DNA of 64,000 nt from Setaria digitata. Lineage: Eukaryota > Nematoda > Chromadorea > Rhabditida > Setariidae. The stretch spans positions 1 through 64,000 of the forward strand of contig RCAB01000367.1 of NCBI GenBank assembly GCA_003640385.1. Direction: 5' to 3'. The position numbers and the translations under genes were made by a program. This document shows, one piece after another, positions 1-14,395 of this stretch. How positions within the stretch are numbered: the stretch's first letter is position 1; each line of letters opens with the position of its first letter. The notes beneath the pieces are model-generated. The model worked only from the letters and a program-made list of their open reading frames with translations. It was not told where the DNA came from and did not search any database.

Positions 1-1216
1 TAATAATAATAATAATGAAACTAGCGATTTTAAAATTACAACAACAAATGCTAGTAATAAATGATAATAACTTCACTGATCTCAAAGTTTCAAACAAAAT
101 TAAATACTGTTTCGAGGTAGAATAAAATCAAATATATTTGCCCCATGAAAATTTTGATACCATTTGGTATTTTTCCACGGTATTTTTTTCGCTTCAAATA
201 TAATGCAGTAGAATTGGTTATTTAATTAAATGCTTTTCATTTCCTTTTTTGATATCAGATATCTATCTATCCAAAAAAAAAGTATTTTATATTAATAATA
301 ATATCTAAAAATTCTTCGCTAAAATACTGTTTTTTTTTTTTTTTGTTGTAGGAAAAAAAAACCCCAAGAAATAAAGAAAGGTCAATTTTAATTGATGATA
401 ACTAAAAACCAAATTAATAATGCCTAGAAATTAAAAAAAAAAAAGACTATTTCAATCAATTTTTTCGATTAAAATTTTTATTAAGCAGAAAAACACCTGA
501 GAATTGTACGGGGCTGAGAATACCATACGGCATATATATGTATGTATATATTATATATGTATATATATATATATATTTATATATAAATAATCTTTATTAA
601 ATTAAAGTGAGAGACAGGCAAAATTCAAACATTACCATTTTGTCTAAAATGAAAGAAAATTGAAAAATAAGAATTTAAAGAAAACGAAAATCATAAATCA
701 ACCAGAAGAATTATGTAAATAATCTATGATTCAATGCTCAGGTCAAAAAAAAAAAAATACATTTTCTCCAGTTATTTTCATCATCGTCTTTTTTTTCTCA
801 CTTTATTTTATTTGTTAAAGCGATATGATACTTTGGCAAGAATAATTTAAAGGATTTTTTTTTTCAATGAAATTTAAAATATGTAAGAATTTTCATCCTT
901 TTTTTTTTTTTAAATTATTTTAATTGGGTTGAAAAGAAAAAGGGGAAGGAGAAACGGAGAGGAAAAAAAAAAGATTAACAATTTTATGACATATAAAATA
1001 AAGAAGACAAGAAAAGACAGGGAAAAAAGAACGTGTAATAATTAATTTTAATAATTAATTTAGTTCGCATAATAAAAGGAAAAGGATGAAAAAAGAATCA
1101 GTCACTGCGATAAATTTTGATTTTTAAAATTTGTATCACTTTGTTTCCTCTCTTTTTTTTTCTTTTTTTTTTTTTGATTTTTAATTTTCTTGATGTCAAA
1201 GTATCCTGAAATATAA
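1..1216. other. 3' flank of the zinc-finger gene
   Basis: AT-rich sequence with homopolymers and a TA-rich block near 528-590. It probably includes the gene's 3' UTR. No coding exon is recognisable, and no AATAAA lies close to the stop on the minus strand (the nearest good match is about 400 bases downstream). Confidence 0.5.
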
Positions 1217-1399
1217 TCAAACGGAAGACTCGCTGAGCATTGCTTTAACCGTTTTTAATTGCTCACAAGCTTCCTCCCTGAACCTTGTTACGGATGAATT
1301 GATTCCGGTTTGTAATTGAACCAAAGTATAAATACTATTTAATGCCATTTCCAGTTGCTTTTCCAATCGTCCAACACGTGTATCCAAGCCAGTTAATAA
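1217..1399 (-). CDS. Zinc-finger gene terminal exon (coiled-coil tail and stop)
   Basis: 183 nt after an ATTTGCAG acceptor, phase 0, encoding 60 residues (LLTGLDTRVGRLEKQLEMAL... ending LSESSV) and a stop. Hydrophobic a/d spacing continues from exon 6. Confidence 0.83.
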   Translation of the reverse strand, partial: LLTGLDTRVGRLEKQLEMALNSIYTLVQLQTGINSSVTRFREEACEQLKTVKAMLSESSV

Positions 1400-4300
1400 C
1401 TGCAAATAATTTAATTCTGTTCAGAAAAATTCTCAATTTGTTGCCATTCGAAACGAAAAATAAAATATCATTTAATTCAGTGAAACAAAATCCCTAAATT
1501 TAGTTATCGCAAAAAAAAAAAGATATTAAAAATATTGATATGTAATTTTATTCGATAAAAAACAAAAAATTCCAGTTTTTCGTTACCGTCATTGTTGTTG
1601 AATGTTAAATTATTTTATGAATCAAATTAGAAAATAAAATTAAAAATGAGAGAAAGAAAAAACATATTGGGACAGCAGAAAAGTAATTCAAGTGCAATTT
1701 AGTTCAGTCTAGAAGGGATTTCATCAAAATCATAAGTTCTTTTTATTGTTAGAAATTTTTCCTCTTTTTTCCAAATTAAATGTTATTTTACTTTTCGAAA
1801 ATTTGTCTTTCTGTTGTTTAATGTTGAAAATATTTTTTCTTTTCTTTTTACAAATTAAATTCTACAAAGAAAGAGAAATTATCCTTTCGCTATTGGAAAG
1901 ATAAAGGGGAAAGTGAAAAAGAATCTAATTTAATATATGAAAAATTTTTTTTCTTTTTTTTTTTTTTCATTATTGTCGAAAATAATATTTATTAAATAAA
2001 ATTTTCGAGAAAAAAAAATTTTTTCCATTGTTATTTGCAATTATTTTTTATTTGCTTGAAGTGAGCTTTTTTTTTTTTTTTTTAAATAGCTTCTTAATAG
2101 AATTCAATTTACCAACTGAAAACAAAACAAAAAAGAAGTTCAAAAATTTTATTTAACTTAAAATCTCTTTTTATTGTCAAAAATTAATTCTTTTATAAGT
2201 GAAATTTTTCGAACCTTTTTCTAATGAAAGTAAGTAAATTATAAATTAGAAATAATTTTTAAACCATTATTAGTACGTACTTGTTCAACACGTGCCGTAC
2301 TTTGGGCTGACCGTAATTCACCGATCATTGATTTGATTTCTTTAATTTCCTGATGAACGGGTGCCGACGATGGATTATCGCTTTGGGAGTTTGCTGGTTC
2401 AGCTGAGGTACCACAATCGGAGCATTTTTCAGCCTGATCATCGGATGAAATGGAACTACCGGGTGGCGGAAAACCGTGATTCAGCGTCATATGCACTTGC
2501 AATGATGAACCTAAAAATGATTATCAATTGAAGTTATTGTCATTCATTTATCAAAAATGTTATCAAAATTAGACTTGTCAGGTGAAAAAATTCAATGATT
2601 GCATCAAGATTGGCTTTATTTCGCAAGGTCAACAGCTAAACACATATAGCTTATCATTCACTGTATCAGAATAATGTTTTTTTTTAAATTATCAATTAAA
2701 CTTAAATGGCTTAATTTTCGAGACTATCAATTGAAGCTCGCTAACTTACTATATTTTATTCATTTAATAGAGTGCATGCACTAACATTCCACTTATTTTT
2801 CATGTCTATGAAGTTTTATCAATTTAATTTATCATCCTTATTCATTCGCAAGTTGTATCAACATTATTTTTAAAAAACTGCGCAACTTAATCATCTTTCT
2901 GGCTTATTTTTTTATGACGATCAATTCTTCTTATTTATTCATCAATTATGTATGTCAGTATTATTTTTAATTTTTTTTTTTTGAAGTTATCAGCTAAAGT
3001 GTTAAGTGATTGTTTAAATTATACAGCTTATCAGATAATTTATTTTTTAATTGTATCAGTTTTAAAAACTTCACATTATCGTCGACAAATACGATGGAAA
3101 ACAGCCACTGTGTGATAAATTAAACTTATCATTTGTTAAACATTGAAACTTGCTACATTTCAATTAGCCGTTTATAAGTTATGATACAAATGATAAAAAG
3201 CATATTTCCATGTATTTGGCATTTTTAATCCATGTATTTAGCATTTTTAAAATTGTTTTTTTTCCAAATTCAATGAATTATTAACAGTTCTCAAATAACT
3301 GATTTCTCTTTTTTTTTTGTTACATTGATAAGACAAGAAAAATTTGTTATTATTTTAATGTTTTCGATTAAAATTTCATAATAAATAGATCGTGAATCAG
3401 AATTGATTGAAAAATCGTTTATTAAAAGTTGAAAAACATTTTTTAAAACAACATTAAGGAGTTTAACGAAGTTTCATATGCTCATCTATGCATTGTAATA
3501 TTTCACTTCTCATCCATACCTATTATTACTGCTTATAAGCTTTAGAAAGTTTCACAAATCCTTTTTTTTTAAAAAATATATATATGTATAAATAAAAAAA
3601 GAACAAAAAAATAAATTGCAAAAACAAAAAATTTATTTATTGAAATTTCGAGAAAAAAAGAGGAAGAAAAAACAGTTGCCAAAATTTTACAATTTCAATA
3701 AAAGTCAAAAAACGAACAAATTGTATGGAAATTTGGAGAAAAAAAAAAGAAGCATTTGTTGACAAATAAACAAAAAAAAAAAATTCTATTTACAATCAAG
3801 ATGTTTAAAATATCAGGTGTTTTTTTTTTTGTTATCGACTGGAAATTTTTTTCCTTTTCTATTTCATCTTAATTTCATTTTCTAACATACTTTAATCCTA
3901 TTTCTCACTTTCTGCGCTTTTTTTTGTGCCTGAAAAAAAGGCAATAATTGCTAACAAACCTTTCCGGAAATGTTTACCACATTCCGGACATTGTGTTCGT
4001 GTATTATTTGCCATATGGGCAATTAATGATGTCAAATGTTCATTGGTACTAATATTATTTAACGGTGATGATGTACCCTCTTCACAATCCAATTCACCAC
4101 CACTCATTCCGATTTGTCCATCAATTATCGGATCAGTGGCTGATTTCTCGCCTAAAAAGCATTTCTGATTGGTCAAACACATTGAATTATACAGTGAAAC
4201 TATAAAATTTAAAAATTAAAATTTTGAAAAATAAATATTAAAATTAGTGAAATTAGTCAAACTTTTGTTTTGTTCCTTCAAAATAAATTTCTTGACACGA

Positions 4301-7300
4301 TTCAATCATTTAAATAAGAATTTTTTTCTTCTACTGATTTAGAATAATTAGCGAGATAAAAAAAAAGAGAAAAGGAAACAAAGAGAATGTGAGAGGGAAA
4401 ATAAGAAACAAAATAATTTAATTTGATTGATATTCTAGATTAATTTTTTTTTTTTTGAATTAAGAATTAAGATTGCAAAGAAAAAAGTTCGAAGGGAAAT
4501 TGAAATGCTAGTAATGATTAAAATTTAGGTCGTTTTTTTTTTCTTCCAAATTTGATTTACAAATATTAATTGCAGCATGGCAACTGAGACATATAACTCG
4601 TGTTTACTTTTGATTTGATCTATGTCTATTTATTTTTGGTTTAATTCAAATTAATTAAAATAAAACCTTTTAATGCTAAACTCTTCGCTTATTTTCAGAA
4701 ACAGTATTATGAATAATTATTTAGAAATTCCAGTATATATATGTAACTTAATAAATATGTATTAAGTTTATTAAATTAGAAACTCCAATATATATATATA
4801 TGCAACTTAATAAATATGTATTAAGTTTTCGATTTTTTAGAAATTTATGAACTTTCGCTTCAAATTTCATTCAAACTTATGAATTATATTCAAAAAAAAG
4901 AAAATGGATTTCAACAAATAGATATTGCTCAGTAACACTTATTTTTTTTATTTAAATATCGATAAAAATTCCTTTTTAAAAGTAGCTAAAATAGCTGAAA
5001 ACTGAAATTTCTCCAGAAATTCATCAAACAGAATGAATACAAAAAATTGAATAGTATTAAATTACGCGATTTTTTTTTAACCCAATTGTTATCGTTTTTC
5101 TTTTTTTTTTTTTTTTTTAGTTCATTAAATAAAACAAAAATTCAATATGAGTTAGATATACTGGTTAAACTTGCTAAATTCTTCAAAGGAAAAAAAAAAA
5201 ACGATTTACATTTATTTCAAACAAATGGCCTAAAAATTATTTTGCGAAAAGTTTTTGTTTAAGAAGGAAGAGGAAGAAAAAAAAAAAAAAATTATTGAAC
5301 TTTAACAACTTCTAATCAATTTTAATGCGTAAATTAACGAATTCTTACTTAATACAATGTTATTTGAAATTTTTTGTTGTTGAAATAATTGTTGTGATAT
5401 TATGTAATCCAACATCTTTTTCTATTCTTTTTCTCTCCTTCTTCGTTCTTTTTCTTTTGTTTTTTTTTTTTTTTTTTTTGTTTTTTTGGAAAGACTTTAT
5501 GTTCAGTTTTAAGAAGTGGATATATTAACAGAAAAACATTCTTATAATCTTTTGAAGAAATTTCATCATTTCTGAAGAAAAACAATGAAATATAAATAAG
5601 CTATAATCAGCATTCTTATCATTTTTCTTTTTTCCATTTTTTTTTTTTTTTTTTTTTTATAATTCAAAAATATTTCATTAGCATTCCATTTTCGGTAATT
5701 TTCGATTGCAAAACTATTTTGTTCATATAAATAAGTTCAAACAAATATTTGCAGGATTAAATTTTTTTAATTTTGAAAAGTTTAAAAAATTAAAAATGAA
5801 TTTATTATTGAGAAAATTGGCAGCCATAAAAATTAAATTATACTGTCATGTATATGTAGTAATTAACTGAAGAAAAAAAAGAAAATTGCAGAGTTGTTAA
5901 TTAAAATACTAAAATTTCCTTTCTTTTTCTTTTCGAGCAAATTGCAAAATTTGAGTTCATAATATGAAAATCCTGATAGTGGAAATTATAACTGATAATT
6001 AGCACACTTCAGTCATCGCTAGTTCATAGTCTTCAGTAGTTCAAACGATATAGCATTTGTGACCCAATTAACCATCTAAAATAATTAAGCCGAAATTGCC
6101 ATACATTTTATCATATTTAAAAAAAATTACGTCATTTGAATATATGATATTAAAATTTCATTAATAATAATACATAGCAAATAATCCTTTAATTCTTTGT
6201 TCTTTTTTCCTCACATATTCACATATGTTGTATAAATAAATGATTTGATCGAATTATTTAATTTGACATTGAAAATTTCATTTCAGTCAAAAACTTTCCT
6301 CGCCCTAAAGTTCATTAGCTTTTAAGCTAATACTTGCAATGAAGAAAAGTTAGGAAATAGAAAGGCTAAGTAAAATTCTTATTTCCATGCAAAACTTCCT
6401 TCTTAATTTTCCTTTCTTTTAAAACAATTTTAAAACTATGCAAATTTCAACAAATTGTTCCCCCATTTGAATAAATGATATATTTATCAACGATTTATTC
6501 CTTTATTCCCACTTTCATCTCAATTACTTCCTTTAATTATTTCAGTGTCGCAAGTAGCAGTCAGCACCTTTATGATTTTGTCCGTCTACATGAGTTTAAA
6601 AAGTAATTGAATTAAAATCATATCTTAATTTGTGCTACTCATTTTTACTTTTATCATAATCCGTACACTCCCATACTCCATATACTCTCTAACTACTTCA
6701 TTTCGAAAATAGTCCAAGTTGAATTACGCAAAATTTGTAAACAATTATTTGCAGAAATTGTCTTTCCTTTCCACCGCTAAGTAAATATAACGGTAGCCTT
6801 TTAAAATTTCCAACCAATCAAATGAATTGTAATGTTTTAAATTTCATCTGTAACTTTAGTATTTCTTCAAGCACTTGTTACTTTTGGATACGGTCATACC
6901 TACTGGATCATTCGGTATTTGATTAATTATCACCTTAATGATAATAATGATTTGTGAAAAAAAATCTTCCCTATTGTTTACAACTGCACTTTTTCTTTTT
7001 TAGTTAATTATCAATACTGATGAAGAAATTGCTGATAAATATAAAACTCACATTGGCATACTACACTAATATTTTACAATTGCACAAATAATAGGAGGAA
7101 AAATTAAAATAAAAATTATGATAAATAATTTCTTTTTTTAAAAATTTGTCAACTTTAAAATATTTAGATTTCATTCGAGGTGATAGCCAAATGAATAAAT
7201 TATTTTATCTTTACAGCATTAAAAATTTTCCAAAGAATTCATTTTCGTTCCTTTTTTTTCTTATTTCGTATTCAAATTTTATGGTATTCTGTATGATAAC

Positions 7301-10300
7301 ATAGAACTATTTTGAATTTTAAATGTAATCCTTCGAAATGAATGAAATTTGTTTTTCTCATTATTTTAATAATAATAATAATAAAAAAGAAAAAAGAGAG
7401 CGAAATGTATCAAGCAAAATTAAATTTTTTTCTAACCCCTCTTTTTTCCATTTTTTTTTTTTTTTTTTTAAATTTATCCGTTCATTAATCTTTTATGTTT
7501 TTTCCCAGCATTAAATGCATGAAAAAAGAGGAAATGACGAATTCAAAAAAAAAAAAAAAAAAGTTCATGCCAATCATTTTACATTATTATTAGTTTAAGT
7601 TGAATTTCAAATATAATTTTACAATCGCTTTACTTTCATTTTTATTATGTTTCTCTCTTACTTCACCACATTTTATTCTAAAAAAGAATTTTCTTTTTCA
7701 CATTACTAATTTAAAATAGTTTAGTTAATTTAAAATCGATTAAAAATATATTTCACAAACTTTCTTTGCGCACTTCTTTTTTTATAATTTACTGTATTAA
7801 TAATATTTTTCATACAAATCCCTCTAAAATATTCCGCGAAAATTTTCTTACTTATTTATATAATAGTCTTGAAGAAATTTGGCCGTTTCATTACAAATTA
7901 TATAAAAGCGGCCAATTTCAAGCGTTAACTGAATTCAATACAGATGGCAATGATAATGATAACGATGATGCTAATGATGACCATGATGATAATGATAACG
8001 ACGATGTTTGCCACAGATGATTGAGTCGTTGGACAACATCATCCGTTATTACAGTAAAATAGCTTCTCAATTTTTGTTAAATTTCATTTCATTTTAAAGC
8101 TCTTAACTATGCTTCGAAACAAATGCATTACACAAATTTGTGATACAAAAGTTTTTCAACAAAAAGAATTTTTAAAAAAAAAAAAAAAAAAAAGGATGTC
8201 AATTGTGCAAAAAAATTAAATCAGTTAAAGAAAATTGTTGAAAAAAAAAAATAACTTATCAATTATAATTATTCCTATTAAAATATATATATGTGTGTGT
8301 GTTTGTCCGTCTGTCTATCTGTATCAATGTAAATAACCGGCGTTATATGACAATGAAAATTGGTATTGTGATAAACTAATAAATATAGGAAGTATCTTAC
8401 TTACTGTTAACATATGCAACACTAATTAGTTTTAAGATCTGATAATAAAAATAGTTAATTAATATTCATGTAGTAAAACAATAAAAATTTTGCTGCTAAA
8501 ATTTTTCATTTCTTTCGGGTAATCTGCAATTTCAAATGATAATTTGATAGTTTAATTGATGGTAATTTTAGTAGAAATTATTTTTTAAAAGGATGATATA
8601 AGAATTTAGTTCATACATGAGGCAAAAAAAAAAAAAGAAAAATATGATGGAACAAAAAATATCTGAGAGATATTGGCAAACCAAAAAGAAATTTTTTTAT
8701 TTCCCAGGTTTTAATTGAGGTAGGAAGAAGATAGTAGCTGTAAAAGAATAGAAAAAATCCGTGACATTTATTAAAAACTGAAATTAAAACAAGTTTCAAA
8801 AAAAATTTTTAAATTATCGGTAAACTAACCGTGAACCGCAAAAATGGATTCCTCTTCAGGTGAGGCTGACCTGAGATCCATGCTGCCCGTATCAAGGCCA
8901 AGGGACATAAATATTGAACGACCTTTTTCATTTTCGTCGTCCATTGCCTCCTGAAAAATAAAAAATCATAAAATTATGCAAATTATTCATAATTTTATCA
9001 TTCAAATTAAATAATTCTTTCGCAGGCAGAATAAAAAATAGAAAAAAGAAAAAAAGACAATAACGGAATAAACGGAAGCAAAATTACATCTTTTTGTTGC
9101 GGTAAATTAAGCGGGTTTTCTGAGGTACCGGAAGTTAATACTATCATTGATTTTTCGAGGAAATCAACAGCTGCTGGATCTTTCACCGATTTCTTACCCT
9201 ATAATTAATTTGCTACTGTTCATCTCTTCAAAGAACGACAATGGAATTATTTTTTTTTTTTTAATTAGCGAAAAAAAAAAGAAGGGAAGGAAGAAAAACG
9301 AAGAAATTAATGGATAAATGGTTTGAATTTTCAGAAATTTGAAATTAAAGAAAAATTTTTTTTAGGCAAATAATGTTCAAATTTATTTATTGAATAAATT
9401 TATGAAAAAATATTTTATGAGCAAACCTTTTTGATTATAATATCATCTTTGCCAATGTAGGCATTTTGCTCTTGTTTATGATGTTTCAAAATATGCTTCG
9501 TTAAATTTCCTGAAAAGAAGTGCAACTAATTAATTATCCGAATTCATTCCACTAGTAAATTGTATCATATTTCAAGCCTCAAAGAAAATTTTAAGCATTT
9601 AATGACAACTTTTGAAATTAGAAACCTGTCTTGATAAATGGAACTGTCAGGAAAATTAAATTTGTTGAAACAAGCTAAGTAAACAGTAAGGTGAGAAACT
9701 TAAGCGAATAATTATTTCAGAGCGAATTGAGTGAAACTGTGAGGATTTTAAAAAATAAAAAAAAAAATGTAAAAAGAAGCTCGAAAATTTAAATATAATT
9801 TTTTAGGTCAAAAAAACTTTAATTATTATTTGTGATCATTTAAAAAGAAGAATAAATGAGAATTTTTGAAAATGAATCCTTCCGTTTTGCATTATTTATC
9901 ACAAAACATTTCTAAGGAATTGCAAAAATAAATTAGAATTTTTTAGGCTTTTTTACACAATTAATTTCATCAATTAATTATAGCATCATTGCCAGTGAGC
10001 AAGCTGCAACATCGAAAAAGTGAATGTATCATTTGATTAATTAATTTTATCCATAAACTAATTAAACATTTCTCTTTTCTTTTTTTGCTTAGGCGAACTG
10101 CTTGAACTATCCCTTCAATTTTTGTAATCCAAAATGTATTACAGCGAATGTGAGAGCAGATGTTGCAGAAGTGAGTCAAATTTATATTTCAATTTTTACT
10201 TTAAAATGTGAATTGATCGCTCAAGAATTACAAATGAATAGTGGAAAAAAGAAAAACGGACTTAAGATGGAATGATTGAATGAAATGTAACCTTAAAAGT

Positions 10301-10835
10301 TAAAAAATACAGCAGATGCATTATACATCATCGTTTTTCTTTTTTTTTTAAATTATAAAATTAAACGAACAGAATAATTTCTTAGTCATAAATGGAAAAT
10401 GCGTATAATAGCTATCGAATAAAATTGTTAAAATTTCATTAATCAAATCCGAAATATTTATTAGCGATATAAATTTATTCAGCGGAAATAAAAAATTTAA
10501 TCATTGATTTGAAGATGTGCAAAACTGTGATAACAAGCAAGAATGATTTCGAATTTTTCTTTATTTTTTTGAAGACGAAAAAAGATTTCATTGTTATTTG
10601 CAGACTGTAATAAATGGGAACAAAAAAGTTTTTTTTTTCCTCGAATTAAATCTAAATCTTAATAATTTTAATGTTGCTTTGCTTCCTAGATAACATTTCA
10701 GTTACATCAAATCCCACAAATTCTTTAATTTCAAAAACAAAGCCTTCATTACTAAAAATAAACAATTTTTAAAAAATAAGTATTTAATTAAGATTTCACA
10801 ATAGGTATGCTCTTTTTTTTGTTAGCAGTCAAAGG

Positions 10836-10866
<31 letters not shown>

Positions 10867-13800
10867 CTTAAAAAATTTGAAAAGACCACTGTTCTGGAGT
10901 AACAAAATATGATGATACAGTTTCACAGACATTTGAATACTGTTACAGAATGCAGCGGGAGAGTATGGTAGATGATGCTACCGTTCCATTTGTATGACAC
11001 AATAATACGATAGATTTCTTGACATCACAAAATACGATACTACATTTTCGTATTTACAGAATGTGGTGATACAGTATGATAGGTAATGCTGCTCTATTTG
11101 TTGCAGAATAAAATGCTACAATACTAATAATAACTGTTGCAACAATTTGGATATTTTATTTTACACTACCTTTAAAATACTGTCTGAAATTTTATATTAC
11201 TGTATTCCTGGAATATGAGAACAGAATTTATTAAATATCATATTATAAATTTCAATAAATATTCACTAACAAATATCATTAAAATCGATTTTTTTTTTCT
11301 CAGTGCGAAGTGATTTTTTTATTCCTTTTTCATACAGCAAAAATATGGCAATTGTCAATGGAGTACAGAAATTCGATGACCTAATAACCTAAAACAAACA
11401 ATTTAATAAAAATAATTGATTGAGGAGATGTCACTAAAGAATAAAATATTAAAATTTCCATCCTCATTTTCTTATTTCAATGAAATGAATAGGATTAATA
11501 ATGTTATTCAAATATTGGCTGTTAAAAAAAAAAAAAAAAAAATGAAAGAAGAAATATTATACTGAATTGACTGAATGATTGAATCAACAAAGAATTATCA
11601 GGTATGCTTATGATATTTCCGATCGTAATAATCGGATAGCTCTAAAAAAGATACATAGTATTTTTATCAACCTATATGTTATGATAATGTAATAATTTCA
11701 TCGTATTTCATAATTACTATCTTCTAAAATGAACACAAGAAAATAACAGACATCTGGATTTGAGCATCATCATAAAGATTAATTAACCATTTTCCATAAA
11801 TGAGACAAGAATTTTCATTTTTTATCAGTAAAAGGATAAATGACATCCTTTTCTTTTTCTCTCACCCCAGAAAGTAATAAATTTTATATATAATTTTTAT
11901 ATTAATTTTCGTTTTTTTTTCTCCCCTATCTTTTTATTTTATTTTATTTCATTTTTTAATCTTTTTTTTTTCCCTCACTCACCATCGTTCCCCAAATTAC
12001 TGCTTTGACATTATTCGTTTTCCAATCATTTTAAAATCATTCAATATTTTATTCATCCTTTTCCAACATTTTACATTGTTTCTAAGTGTTCATTTCGACG
12101 ATGACAAAGTCCAAATCTTATCCGGTCATCATTATTATCAGTCCCATTGAAAATGTATAATAAAATACAGGTTTTACGGCGAAAAATTTCTCTTTCTTCT
12201 TGAATTATCATTCATTTCAAACCTTTCCTCCTCTCAAATTTTCCACTCCAATCTTACCTTTACCTTTCTAAAATATCGCCGCAGTACTTTCCAGATAAAA
12301 TGCTGATGCATCTCTTTTCCTTCATCACTTCACACAACCATCTTCATCTTCATCTTTCATCGTATTTCTTCATCATCAAAATGACCGAAGGCGAAATTTT
12401 TGCATGATTGTAAATGCATGAATGCAAAACAACAAACACCGAAGACAGAATGGAAAAGTTTGTTGATTGTATGATAATGATAATGATAATCGGTGATAAT
12501 GATGAATTCCTGTATGATGCTGAGCAATAATGGTATGCATTAATAAATCGTCTAGATCGTTAACTAGCTAACAAAAATTATTAATTCATTATCTTTATCT
12601 AACAATAAGAGATACCAATGTGTTGCTTCTTCTACTTAATCACATTTTGTTTATTTCATTCTGTCTTTCATAAATTGATATGAAATGGATTTTTAGGACA
12701 ATTTAATTGTTATATAAAAATTTTGCAAGGATTAAAAATATTTTATATAAATTGCTTTCTTTCTTTCTCTTTTTTTTTTCTTTTTATTTTCATTTGTTCA
12801 GATCTACACGACTGGAAAAGAGCGAAATAAAAAATGAACCGATTGTTTTTCTTCTTCATTAGGTATCTGGTTTGATTACATAATTAATTATCATTAAAAT
12901 CATTTATCAATCAACTAATAAAAATGTTGTTTTTTTTTTTTTAAAAAATATGCATTAAATAAAAGAAAACTTGATAATAAAATTTGATATTATATAAATA
13001 TTATTCAATAATATGCATTTTCTTTCCCGTGAAAAAATTTTTTATTTCTAGTCTTATTTGATTATCTTTTAATTACTATTAATACTAACTACTACTAAAA
13101 ATTTATTGCTGGTTTTTTTTCTTTTTTTTTTAATCATTTTTATCGTATTTCTATTATCAAACAGGAGTTTTGAAGGAGGACAAGATCCTGTAGTAGTGGT
13201 AGACAGTTCTGATAATTAACAATTTCTAATCTACAAACCGGATAAAATCGATATAAAATATATATATATATATATATATATCAGAATTTGATTAAATTCA
13301 ATAAAATACGTACAACTGTAGTCTAGTAATTTTTCTCACATAGATATATCCTACCAGTTCCCCAAATTATCGTTCTAAAAGAAAGAAAAATTAAACGAAA
13401 AAAAAAAAAGAGAAAAGAAACAATCATACGAAGAAATAATAATAATTTTTGTGGAGTAAATAATAATTTAAAATTCATTCATTATTTTCAAAAAATTTCT
13501 TTAGAAATGAAATTGCACTAGGAAAATGTAAATATAATATGTGTGTGGAAAGATTTAAATGAATTTTCCAAGAATTACGCATTTATTTCATGTAAATATT
13601 CAATCAGTTATTATGCTTTTTATGTTTATTCATTTCACTGCTCATTAATTATTATTAATAGTTAGAGTGGAAACAAGAGATGATAATTAAGAGGTCTACT
13701 TTTTTTTTTTTATTGTTGTTGTTGTTGTTTTTTTTTAAATATCATTTATCATTTCTTTGGTGAATATGGCAACATGAATTATTGATTTCTGTTATCAGTT

Positions 13801-14351
13801 ATCATTCAATATAAATGATATATCATCTATTTAATTAATATAAGAAGAGAAAAAAAAAAAATTGTGAAAAGGAAGCGAGAGAAAGGGAGAGAGAGAGAGA
13901 GAGAGAGAGGGAAATGCCCCTTTTCATCAATAATTAACAAAAATTATTCTCAATTCATAATGTTTTATTAGAAATTTTTTTTTAGTGCTGCTACTAGCTG
14001 TTATGTAAAATGAATGGAATTTATTAAGCTTATTGAAGAAAGCATCATCAAAAGAAAATCATTCAACAATCATCGATTCATTCAAATATTTTGTATAGAA
14101 AATCAGAGAAAATCCAGTTCAACCGAAGAGGAGAAGAGAAGAAGCTTTTCTGAATGGAGCTTATTTCTACAACAATTATCATCAACAAGATAATAATGGC
14201 AATAGATTTTATTGCAATCAATTCTAAAATTCTCCTCAATATTTTTGATCAAAATATTTTATCAGGATGATAATAATGAATGGTGATGGTGATGATGATG
14301 ATAATGACAAGGATGCAAATAATAATAATAATAACAATAATAATAATAACG

Positions 14352-14395
<44 letters not shown>

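Noticed and set aside
12255..12330. Exon-like minus-strand segment with tandem GTAAAG/GTAAGA donors in the first intron of the zinc-finger gene
   Set aside because: Finger 3 requires direct joining of exons 1 and 2, and this segment would break the finger.
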